Made by a program: the position numbers and the translations under genes
The notes under the pieces: model-generated
What the model was told of the DNA's origin: nothing
The model's input: only the letters and a program-made list of their open reading frames with translations
Databases searched by the model: none
From: Ryuthela nishihirai
Lineage: Eukaryota > Arthropoda > Arachnida > Araneae > Heptathelidae
DNA: 64,000 nt
Direction of reading: 5' to 3'
Assembly: GCA_038380435.1 (NCBI GenBank)
Contig: JAWZYU010000024.1
Span: 51,980,613 to 52,044,612 of the forward strand
Part shown: one piece after another, positions 10,812-19,997 of the stretch
Numbering within the stretch: position 1 is the first letter of the stretch
How the letters are laid out: each line of letters starts with the position of its first letter

Positions 10812-11191
10812 CGGGGGTGGCTCAGTCGGTAGCGCGCCAGGCTCATAATCTGTAGTTCCCAGGTTCGAGTCCCAGCTGGGTCAGCGTTTAGATTTATCTG
10901 CGCAAAATTCCCCGCCCTGCCCACGGTCAGTAGGGGACACCGATGGGCTTGGAAAGGCCGCCGTCCGTCGGATGGGACGTTAAGCCGTGGCCCCGTGTGC
11001 GGGAGAGACATACCCTGTGCACGTTAAAGAACACGCTGGATGGCCTTGACGGGAGGCTACCATCTGTCTCCCAACAGCTGTTCCAGTGGGTCCCCTCTCC
11101 CAACCTTCTCTGAGCCTTCGGGGTCCATGTGACCTGGCCATTTAGCCCATGGTGTGCAAAAAAGTGCCGCTCAGAGGTAAAACAACCCAAC
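10812..11191 (+). mobile_element. SINE-A, right half of a head-to-head pair
   Basis: Plus-strand near-full-length SINE-A that starts inside the GGGGGTGGCTC head and ends with CAACCCAAC at 11191. With the preceding fragment it forms an inverted repeat whose homologous arms exceed 220 bp. Confidence 0.9.
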
Positions 11192-11299
11192 TCTATATGC
11201 CTTATGATGAATATGATCAAAACTAAATTGAGACTGAAAAGACTGTTTATGCAGAAGCTAACACACTTAACCAAATGAAATGTTTATAGGCTTCCTGAT

Positions 11300-11940
11300 A
11301 GTTGAGAAAATATATAAAATGTCAGTTGAATGGGACTAATGGATCAAAATAACTAATGCTATGAAAGATTACTTTTACCCTAATGCATTTCTAAAAATGA
11401 TATGATTATAGGTTGCTTGATGCTTATAGAAATAGCTAAAATTCAATGCTACGTAAGTAAAAAAACTGAGCAAGTAAATTATTTCTAATAAACCAACCAG
11501 TGCTGTGAGATGAACCATCTTCTATGGAAGAAACCATATAACCAATAAATCAATTAATACTATGAAATAAGACACAATGGACCTATATTAGAGCAATACA
11601 GTTAGCAAAATAAAATTATTCACTATTTTATGCTTTAGAAATCCCCCAAATAAAATGCTAGATAATGTAGGTAAATGATTTGTATTAAACAAATTAATGC
11701 TATCAAATATGGCACATGATCTCTATTACAGAAATGCACTTAGCAAAACATATAATCTTTACTACAGAATGTGATTACTGTCTAACTGATGCCTAAGAAA
11801 TATAAAAAATAAAATACCATATGATGCAGAGAAGTGACATGGGAAAGTGATTTGTAATTGACCAATTAATGCCATGGAACATAACACATGAGCTTTACTA
11901 CACAATGCACTTAACAAAGTATGATTACTATCTACTGTCA
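11300..11940. repeat. Degenerate tandem repeat, roughly 140-170 bp period
   Basis: Four or five diverged units, recognised by AATTAATGCTATGAAA-like words near 11352, 11551, 11690 and 11861, each followed by ACACATGAGCTTTACTACA-like and GCACTTAACAAA-like words. No coding signal. The period is estimated by eye. Confidence 0.5.
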
Positions 11941-11951
11941 ACTGCTGATAG

Positions 11952-12332
11952 GGGCGGGGGTGGCTCAGTCGGTAGCGCGCCAGGCTCGTAACCTGTAGTT
12001 CCCAGGTTCAAGTCCCAGCTGGGTCAGCGTTGAGATTTATCTCCGCAAAATTCCCCGCCCTGCCCACGGTCAGTAGGGGACACCGATGGGCTTGGAAAGG
12101 CCGCCGTCCGTCTGATGGGACGTTAAGCCGTGGCCCCGTGTGCGGAAGAGCCATACCCTGTGCACGTTAAAGAACACGCTGGATGGCCTTGACGGGAGGC
12201 TACCATCTGTCTCCCAACAGCTGTTCCAGTGGGTCCCCTCCCCCAACCTTCTCTGAGCCTTCGGGGTCCATGTGACCTGGCCATCTAGCCCACTGTGTGC
12301 AAAAAAGTGCCGCTCAGAGGTAAAACAAACCC
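11952..12332 (+). mobile_element. SINE-A copy with 12-bp target duplication
   Basis: Plus-strand full-length SINE-A between AACTGCTGATAG at 11940-11951 and 12333-12344. Confidence 0.95.
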
Positions 12333-12701
12333 AACTGCTGATAGTGTGATTTGCTCAACAAGAAATTTTAAACTATCACACTTTTGATAAATTTGGTAAC
12401 ATTTTAAAAATTGCAACAGCAAAATCTAAAATATTTTTAACTTAGCCATTACTGTCTGCTCTTCGATATACTTCATAAGTTCCTCCAGCATTTTTCTTTT
12501 GTAACTTAGATACAGATATTTTTACCTTATCAACGTAAACATAAAATTCTAAATTTTCACTTATATTTATACATCCAGAAACACAAGGGTAATCAGATTC
12601 AATATCCATCAAACATAACACAAGCTTTCAGTTTGTCCTAAAATAAGTCCATTTTTTATGTAATTCAACACTTTTGGTTTTTAAGTAGTGTTAGATATTA
12701 T

Positions 12702-12927
12702 TTAGACAAATAATGGTATCATTCTGAATATAGTTTCTGTGATCCAGAATGCTTTGCTCCCCGTTGCCTTTTGAAGATTTTCTTCTTCGGCATCAGAAAG
12801 CCTTTTAACAGATGGGGTGGTGGAACTTAAATATTTAGGAAGATGCTTAAAAATTGTAGGGATGGTAATTTGAACAGCATCCACTAACACTGCAACAACT
12901 GTACTCTCGGCAAATTTTAAAGATGCA
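12702..12927 (-). CDS. Candidate terminal exon of an unidentified gene
   Basis: On the minus strand, a pyrimidine tract TTTTTTTTGTCTTTCAG (ending at 12928) looks like a good 3' splice site. It is followed by about 75 in-frame codons to a TAA at 12702-12704. The peptide contains FAESTVVAVLVDAVQ, then a Ser/Thr-rich and acidic stretch (SDAEEENLQK) and ends FRMIPLFV. Codon composition is not low-complexity and no repeat family in the window matches it, so it may be a real host exon (phase 2 acceptor). I do not recognise the family. No upstream exon or clear polyadenylation signal was found, so it could also be a chance frame of 226 bp. Confidence 0.35.
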
Positions 12928-13534
12928 CTGAAAGACAAAAAAAATTGTTGTGAGAAATATATCCCAATGTGCATGTAGCATATGTTGCTTAATTTATCAT
13001 AGAAATCTTAGGTGCATTTCAAAATCACTACAACAATAATGGTGAACCCTGATAACTTTTAATGATATTTAGTTTCCATCTAAATTAAATATTTTTACCA
13101 CAAATATAAAGAGTACGTTTTGTCAGTTGTTAGCATGACATGTAAAGTAACATAAATAATTTGTTTCATAAAAACTGACATAACCTTTAGAACAGGTTTC
13201 CTCCTAACTGCTGTAGTTTTTTTTTTATCATATTAATTTCTTTATACAAAATACAATAACTAGGCACAGAGAAATTTACTTTGAGTGAACAAAAAATATT
13301 ATTTGCCAAAATTTACACAGGCATTTTGCCAAATTCACTCTTAAATGCCATAATTTTTTTGGCCAATTAAAGCAATTTCCATATCAAAAATTAGGAAGAT
13401 TACAGTAACTAAATTTTTTTTAAATGTGTATTAAATCAACAACACAATTTATTCAGTACTCTTGCAGCAAAATATTTTAAAAGTACTGTAAATATAAACT
13501 GCTTTAAATTGAATGCCAGTTCCCAATTGCACAA

Positions 13535-13918
13535 GGGGCGGGGGTGGCTCAGTCGGTAGCGCGCCAGGCTCGTAATCTGTAGTTCCCAGGTTCGAGTCCC
13601 AGCTGGGTCAGCGTTGAGATTTATCTCCGCAAAATTCCCCGCCCTGCCCACGGTCAGTAGGGGACACCGATGGGCTTGGAAAGGCCGCCGTCCGTCGGAT
13701 GGGACGTTAAGCCGTGGCTCCGTGTGCGGGAGAGCCATACACTGTGCACGTTAAAGAACACGCTGGATGGCCTTGACGGGAGGCTACCATCTGTCTCCCA
13801 ACAGCTGTTCCAGTGGGTCCCCTCCCCCAACCTTCTCTGAGCCTTCGGGGTCCATGTGACCTGGCCATTTAGCCCATGGTGTGCAAAAAAGTGCCGCTCA
13901 GAGGTAAACCAACCCAAC
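13535..13918 (+). mobile_element. SINE-A copy
   Basis: Plus-strand full-length SINE-A. I could not find a convincing flanking duplication. Confidence 0.92.
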
Positions 13919-14448
13919 CTACAAACCTTGACTATGGAATAGAAATCCTCAGTGCTTATGCATACGGCTGAACTATTTCTGAAATTCCTCACAAAATAGA
14001 ATGCTGCCATTCACGATTTATGAATTCAGTCAGTTTAGTTTTCATCTTAAATTTTTTCTTCAAAAGTGTCAAATGTCGTTTGCAAAAAAACCCTTCCCAT
14101 AAAATTTACCTTCTCCTCCTCTTCATAAACTGAACTTCGCTTTTCCCTTTCCCCAAAAGAAATCAAAATGCTCTTCTGTTTTATTTACATATATGTTTTA
14201 TGTATCGTCCGCAGTGCGAATTATTTAAAAAGAATTTTTTTCTCCAGAACTCCGTGGGCACGCACATTACGGTAGCACGAGATTTGGAAGTGATTACTTT
14301 CCTGTCGTTTACAGGATATTAAAATACCCTTGAATGGTGCATAGCCAAATTCATGCATGAAAGCAGCATAAACCAGATTTAATCGTGAAAAAAGCATTAG
14401 ACCAGGTTCAGTTTTCAAGTCGGGGACTCGAGGAAAATCATCGCTAGA
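13919..14448. other. Unassigned sequence
   Basis: About 530 bp between SINE-A copies with no repeat or coding signal I can support. Confidence 0.4.
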
Positions 14449-14460
14449 CCAAATTCAGGA

Positions 14461-14848
14461 GCGGAGGGGAGGGGGTGGCTCTGTCGGTAGCGCGCCAGGC
14501 TCGTAATCTGTAGTTCCCAAGTTCGAGTCCCCGCTGGGTCAGCGTTGAGATTTATCTCCGCAAAATTCCCCGCCCTGCCCACGGTCAGTAGGGGACACCG
14601 ATGGGCTTGGAAAGCCACCGTCCGTCGGATGGGACGTTAAGCCGTGGCCCCTTGTGCGGGAGAGACATAACCTCTGCACGTTAAAGAACACGCTGGATGG
14701 CCTTGACGGGAGGCTACCATCTGTCTCCCAACAGCTGCTCCAGTGGGTCCCCTCCCCTAACCTTCTCTGAGCCTTCGGGGTCCATGTGACCTGGCCATTT
14801 AGCCCATGGTGTGCAAAAAAGTGCCGCTCAGAGGTAAAACAACCCAAC
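14461..14848 (+). mobile_element. SINE-A copy with 12-bp target duplication
   Basis: Plus-strand full-length SINE-A flanked by CCAAATTCAGGA at 14449-14460 and 14849-14860. The head has a few substitutions (GGCTCTGTCGG). Confidence 0.94.
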
Positions 14849-15131
14849 CCAAATTCAGGATGTGCGCTGAATCACAAGATTCTGCCACGAAAATAGATAT
14901 ATCAGATTACGTATGTTAAAGTGGGGAAAAGCTTATACAGGGTTATTATAAAATAATACCTTTATTTAAACGTGTTATATTTCGTTAAATAATTAGGTAG
15001 CAAAAGTGATTATGTGTACAAAATGTCAAGAAATTCGCCAAGTCTCATTTATGCTCGATAGACTTCGATATGGAAGGTATTGGTAGCGTTATATTCAAAT
15101 TCCTCCCATACTGAGTTCAGCATGTTTGGTG

Positions 15132-15280
15132 TAGTCGCTCAAAAAATATCCGAACATTATGGTTGATTACAGAATTCAGAAAAAATATCTAGCAACGAAT
15201 TTTTTTTAGAAATTAGTAATCTGGCAACCTTCGTGTCACGTAACACGAAGGTTGACAGATCACTGTTTCTAAAAAAAATT
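15132..15280 (+). mobile_element. Truncated MITE-P abutting a minisatellite
   Basis: Left end AGTCGCTCAAAAAATATC and left arm are present. The hairpin centre (CTTCGTGTCACGTAACACGAAGG) and part of the right arm follow, then sequence switches at about 15280 into the 38-bp minisatellite. The right end is nowhere nearby. Confidence 0.8.
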
Positions 15281-16470
15281 GGTGTTCCCAAATTCCAGTC
15301 CCCACAGTCTCGTAGTGCGTTGTTCCCAGATTCGTGTCCCACAGCCTCGTAGCGTGGTGTTCCCAAATTCCAGTCCCCACAGCCTCGTAGCATCGTGTTC
15401 CCAAATTCCAGTCCCCACAGTCTCGTAGCGTGGTGTTCCCAAATTCCAGTCCCCACAGCCTCGTAGCGTGGTGTTACCAAATTTCAGTCCCCACAGCCTG
15501 CCACAGCCTGCCTTTCGTAGCATCGTGTTCCCAAATTCCAGTCCCCACAGCCTCGTAGCATCGTGTTCCCAAATTCCAGTCCCCACAGCCTCGTAGCGTG
15601 GTGTTCCCAAATTCCAGTCCCCACAGCCTCGTAGCATCGTGTTCCCAAATTCCAGTCCCCACAGCCTCGTAGCATCGTGTTCCCAAATTCCAGTCCCCAC
15701 AGCCTCGTAGCATCGTGTTCCCAAATTCCAGTCTTCCCAGCCTCGTAGCATAGTATTCCCAGATTCGTTTCCCCACAGCCTCGTAGCGTGGTGTTCCCAA
15801 ATTCCAGTCCCTACAGCCTCGTAGTGCGTTGTTCCCAGATTCGTGTCCCACAGCCTCCTAGCGTGGTGTTCCCAAATTCCAGTCCCCACAGCCTCGTAGC
15901 GTGGTGTTCCCAAATTCCAGTCCCCACAGCCTCGTAGCGTGGTGTTCCCAAATTCCAGTCCCCACAGCCTCGTAGCATCGTGTTCCCAAATTCCAGTCCC
16001 CACCGCCTCGTAGCGTGGTGTTCCCAAATTCCAGTCCCCACAGCCTCGTAGCGTGGTGTTCCCAAATTCCAGTCCCCACAGCCTCGTAGCATCGTGTTCC
16101 CAAATTCCAGTCCCCACAGCCTCGTAGCGTGGTGTTCCCAAATTCCAGTCCCCACAGCCTCGTAGCGTGGTGTTCCCAAATTCCAGTCCCCACAGCCTCG
16201 TAGCGTGGTGTTCCCAAATTCCAGTCCCCACAGCCTCGTAGCATCGTGTTCCCAAATTCCAGTCCCCACAGCCTCGTAGCATCGTGTTCCCAAATTCCAG
16301 TCTTCACAGCCTCGTAGCATAGTATTCCCAGATTCGTTTCCCCACAGCCTCGTAGAGTGGTGTTCCCAAATTCCAGTCCCCACAGCCTCGTAGCATCGTG
16401 TTCTCAAATTCTAGTCTTAACAGCCTCGTAGCAAAATATTCCCAGATTCGTATCCCCACTGTGCTTGCTT
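15281..16470 (+). repeat. 38-bp minisatellite derived from the SINE-A tRNA-like head
   Basis: About 31 tandem units of 38 bp (CCTCGTAGC..TGTTCCCAAATTCCAGTCC..). Each unit aligns without gaps over 32 bp to the SINE-A segment from CTCGTA through box B: both contain CTCGTA, then 7 bases, GTTCCCA, then TT, then AGTCCC at the same spacing. Some units (TTCCCAGATTCGTGTCCCA) are even closer to box B. On the minus strand no frame has a stop for long stretches, giving a 337-codon frame and parallel frames (Trp-Gly-Leu-Glu-Phe-Gly type peptide). With 38 not divisible by 3, this is a property of the repeat, not evidence of a gene. Confidence 0.92.
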
Positions 16471-16570
16471 TTGAGATTTTCTCCCCGGTCGAAAAATGAA
16501 ACATCGATAGCCATAGAAGAATCGTCGTCGATTGGCTGTGTGTTCCTCAGAGGCGAAACAACCCGCACTG
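16455..16570 (+). mobile_element. Remnant of the SINE-A copy that hosts the minisatellite
   Basis: Directly after the array come TTTTGAGATTTTCTCCCC, matching the SINE-A segment just after box B (TTGAGATTTATCTCCGC), and CTCAGAGGCGAAACAACCC near 16550, matching the SINE-A 3' end. The array therefore sits where the head of an old plus-strand SINE-A should be. Confidence 0.55.
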
Positions 16571-17218
16571 AATATAAACTTTACCAAACTGAAAACTCCT
16601 TTTTCTCTTGAACTGGAAACTTCATTATTTCAAAGACTACTGCACAATTTCCTTTTCGAAGTACACCAAACCTGTTTTCCAAAATGCAATCATTTTTATC
16701 GACGTGACAGCACTCCCGTAGATGCCTAAATTTAAATCTGTTATCTGCGTTCATTTCTTATTCTCTTTCCTTTCGGTGCCCCCCCCCCTCCCTTAGATTC
16801 CATCTCTTCCTTCGAAATCATTTCACGCCATCTTTAGACACGAGACTTAGTTCCGCTTGGCAGACTTTCAGGGCATGCAGATTACCAAAGATCGTCTCCC
16901 TCCTGGAAACGAGCCAAGTCTCTCATGAAACAAGATTCAGGATTGAACTGTGAATGCCAACTTTTATTTATTTCTTTGAAATATTACTTTTTCCTCTCCC
17001 CAGTATTAGTTACATCTCACCACCCACGTCTAAACATATTTTATAATCTCTTCCCTGACAATAACTCTTTGTTTTATGCATCACGGATCCCCTAAAAGTT
17101 TTTTTTTTTTTCGGGAGTAGAAGTTGGGAAGTTTTTTGTTCTCTTCATTTTCCTAAAATCTCTGCGATGAAAAGTCTTTTAAAGTTTCTTTTTTACTACA
17201 AAGAAATGGCTTAGGGAG
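16571..17218. other. Unassigned sequence
   Basis: No gene or known repeat seen. Contains a C-rich run (16781-16790) and a T run (17099-17110). Confidence 0.4.
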
Positions 17219-17704
17219 TACAGTCGCTCAAAAAAGTATCCGAACACTACGGTTGATTACAAATTTCAGAAAAAATATCTGGCAACGATTTTTTTTTAGG
17301 AATGAGTGATCTGGCAACCTTCGTGTCACGTGATTACAGATTTCAGGAAAAATATCTGGAGCGTGTACAGCAACTGTACACGCTCCAGTTACCGTTCACA
17401 GCAAACTGCAGCGTGTGCAGTTACTGCACACGCTCCAGTTTGCTGTGAACGGTAACTGCACACGCTCAATATTTCCGTGAGTGAGCCCACACGATCTAGT
17501 ATCAAAATAATATGACCCCCTACAGTCGCTCAGAAAAGTATCCGAACACTAGGGTTGATTACAGAATTCAGAAAAAATATCTGGCAACGATTTTTTTAGA
17601 AATCAGTGATCTGGTATCACTAATTTCTAAAAAAATTGTTGCCAGATATTTTTTCTGAATTCTGTAATCAACCCTAGTGTTCGGATATTTTTTGAGCGAC
17701 TGTA
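17219..17704 (+). mobile_element. MITE-P composite copy
   Basis: TA-flanked at both outer ends. The left module (17219-17520) has the CAGTCGCTC end, an arm, the CACGTG hairpin centre, a restarted arm segment and nested GCGTGTACAG / GTGTGCAG hairpins, finishing GATCTAGTATCAAAATAATATG. A second internal CAGTCGCTC end at 17523 then starts a compact palindrome ending GAGCGACTGTA at 17704. Same architecture as the copies at 34801 and 58269. Confidence 0.88.
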
Positions 17705-17904
17705 CAGCTAGGGATGCTACAGGGGTAGTGTGCTTATGAGCAAAGGCTGCTTCGATAAGTCTCCTAGGCGATCGCCTATGAATCAACCAATGATCTATGA
17801 GAAGCGTCAACTGCGCAGTCTCATAGTCTCTCTAATAACCAAACATGTTATAATCTCTTCCTCGACAATAACTCTGCAGCAATAATCCCTTCGTTTATGT
17901 TGGT

Positions 17905-18378
17905 TTATTTTACCTCTGAGCGACACTTTTTTTCATACAGTGGGCTAAATGGCCAGGTCACAAGGAAAAGAAGAAGGAAAAGAAGAAAAGAAAGAAAGTT
18001 GTGAGGATGGGACCCACTGGACAGCTGTTGAGCGACAAATGGTAACCTCCCATCCAGGCCATCCAGCGTGTTCTTTAACATTCACAGGGTATGGCTTTCC
18101 CCGCATACGAGCCACGGCTTAACATCCCATCCGACGGACGACGGCCTTTCCAAGCCCATCGATGTCCCCCACTGATCGAGAGAAGGAAGAGGAGTTTTGC
18201 GGATAAATCTCAACGTTAGCCCAGCTGAAAGTTGAAGGAAGGGACCCAATGGGAGCTGCTGGGAGGCAGACAGAAGCCTTCCACCGAGGTCATCGCATCA
18301 GGTGCTGCAACGTGCACAGGGTGGGCTTTCCTGTGACGTCCCGTCCGACAGACAGTGACCTTTTCAAGGGGGAAAGTT
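17905..18378 (-). mobile_element. Old SINE-A fragments, minus strand
   Basis: 17905-18228 is a diverged minus-strand SINE-A with a purine-rich insertion near 17965-18000 and no head. 18229-18378 is a second diverged body fragment in the same orientation (ACGTGCACAGGGT, GTCCGACAGACAGTGACC). Both are older than the duplication-flanked copies. Confidence 0.7.
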
Positions 18379-19430
18379 TCGAAGACATGATCGTAATTTA
18401 CAGTTCCCGGGTTCGAGTCTCTCCTACGATAGCATTGAAATTTTTCTACGCTCAACACCCACCTGGAAACATCGATGGGTTTGTAATGATCATCGTCCGT
18501 CAGATGGGACGTTAAGCAGTGGCCCCGGATGTAGGAGATCCCTTCACCCAACCTTCTCCGAGTCCATTGGGTCATTGTGATCTGGCCATTTAGTCCATTG
18601 GGTCATTGTAATCTGGCCATTTAATCCATTGGGTCATTGTGATCTGGCCATTTAGTCCATTGGGTCATTGTGATCTGACCATTTAGTCCATTGGGTCATT
18701 GTGATCTGACCATTTAGTCCATTGGGTCATTGTGATCTGACCATTTAGTCCATTGGGTGATTGTGATCTGACCATTTAGTCCATTGGGTCATTGTAATCT
18801 GGCCATTTAATCCATTGGGTCATTGTAATCTGGCAATTTAATCCATTGGGTCATTGTGATCTGGCCATTTAGTCCATTAGGTCATTGTGATCTGACCATT
18901 TAGTCCATTAGGTCATTGTGATCTGACCATTTAGTCCATTAGGTCATTGTGATCTGACCATTTAGTCCATTGGGTCATTGTGATCTGACCATTTAGTCGA
19001 TTGTGTCATTGTGATCTGGCCATTTAGTCCATTGGATCATTGTGATCTGGCCATTTAATCCATTGGATCATTGTGATCTGGCCATTTAATCCATTGGATC
19101 ATTGTGCTCTGACCATTTAGTCCATTGGGTCATTGTGCTCTGGCCATTTAGTCCATTGGGTCATTGTGATCTGGCCATTTAGTCCATTGGGTCATTGTGA
19201 TCTGGCCATTTAGTCCATTGGGTCATTGTGATCTGGCCATTTAATCCATTGGGTCATTTTGATCTGGCCATTTAGTCCATTGAGTCATTGTGATCTGGCC
19301 ATTTAGTCCATTGGGTCATCGTGATCTGGCCATTTAATCCATTGGGTCATTGTGATCTGGCCATTTAGTCCATTGGGTCATTGTGATCTGGCCATTTAGT
19401 CCATTGAGTGCAAACGAAGTGATCTCTTGT
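18379..19430 (+). mobile_element. Old SINE-A copy carrying an internal minisatellite
   Basis: Diverged plus-strand SINE-A: box B GGTTCGAGTCTCTCC near 18410, body (GTCAGATGGGACGTTAAGC) at 18498-18516, then 31-bp tandem units from 18562 to 19407, then the SINE-A 3' word GTGCAAACGAAGTGATCTC at 19408-19427. The array is embedded within the SINE, not beside it. Confidence 0.8.
18562..19407 (+). repeat. 31-bp minisatellite derived from the SINE-A 3' region
   Basis: About 27 tandem units of 31 bp (TCCATTGGGTCATTGTGATC then TGGCCATTTAG). The unit matches the SINE-A segment GGGTCCATGTGACC-TGGCCATTTAG-CCCATGG. Unit variants (GATCTGACC, GTAATCTGG, GGATCATT) occur in runs, indicating local amplification of subsets. 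Confidence 0.93.
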
Positions 19431-19539
19431 GAAAAAAAAGTCATTAGCATAACTTGGGATTTCTCCAAACAATTTGGGCGGCGATGAATTCTCCACTTTT
19501 CGTCACCTGATGTTTTCAGATTCCAGTTTCCGCTATGCC

Positions 19540-19795
19540 TGTGTGGGGATTTTCTCCGTTAATCCCAACTCTTCCCTCGTGAGAAGGGTAAACCTATAAG
19601 TTTGGAAAAGGACGTCATCCGTCATATGACATATTGAACCGTGATTCTACTTCCCGGAGAGCCATACCTTGGACACACTAGATGGCTTTGATGGGCTACT
19701 TCCCTTTATCTCCTAATTCCTTCCATTTCCGTCAACAACCTTATGTGAGCCTTTGGGGGTCCTCGTCACTTCGCAGTTTAGTCCTATGCAGGGCA
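19540..19795 (+). mobile_element. Old SINE-A copy
   Basis: Diverged plus-strand SINE-A body and 3' region: AGAGCCATACCTTGG, CACACTAGATGGCTTTGA, TGAGCCTTTGGGGGTCC. The head is barely recognisable. Confidence 0.6.
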
Positions 19796-19997
19796 GAATC
19801 TAGGGAGGGGGCGGACAAGGGGACTATGCCTCACCCTCAGAATGCTAGTGAAGGGAACTGAACCAACAAGTAATTAAATTTCTTTAGGTTCCAAGATATT
19901 TTTAAAGACCTGTAAAATGGAGGAGGAAATTTTATTCTGCACTGGAAATTCAATCTGTTACCCCCCCCCCCCCTCCACTCTCTTACATTTTTCTGGG

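Noticed and set aside
13540..13620. tRNA genes at each GGCTCAGTCGGTAGCGCGCC..GGTTCGAGTCCC
   Set aside because: They lack a pairing acceptor stem and continue into a common 300-bp body with target duplications, so they are SINE heads rather than functional tRNA genes.
15269..16407. 337-codon repetitive protein on the minus strand
   Set aside because: Produced by a 38-bp minisatellite that is stop-free in all three phases. No start context, promoter or non-repeat portion supports a gene.
18562..19407. CRISPR-like array (regular short repeats)
   Set aside because: Units are head-to-tail with no unique spacers and the surroundings are eukaryotic. The same applies to the other arrays.
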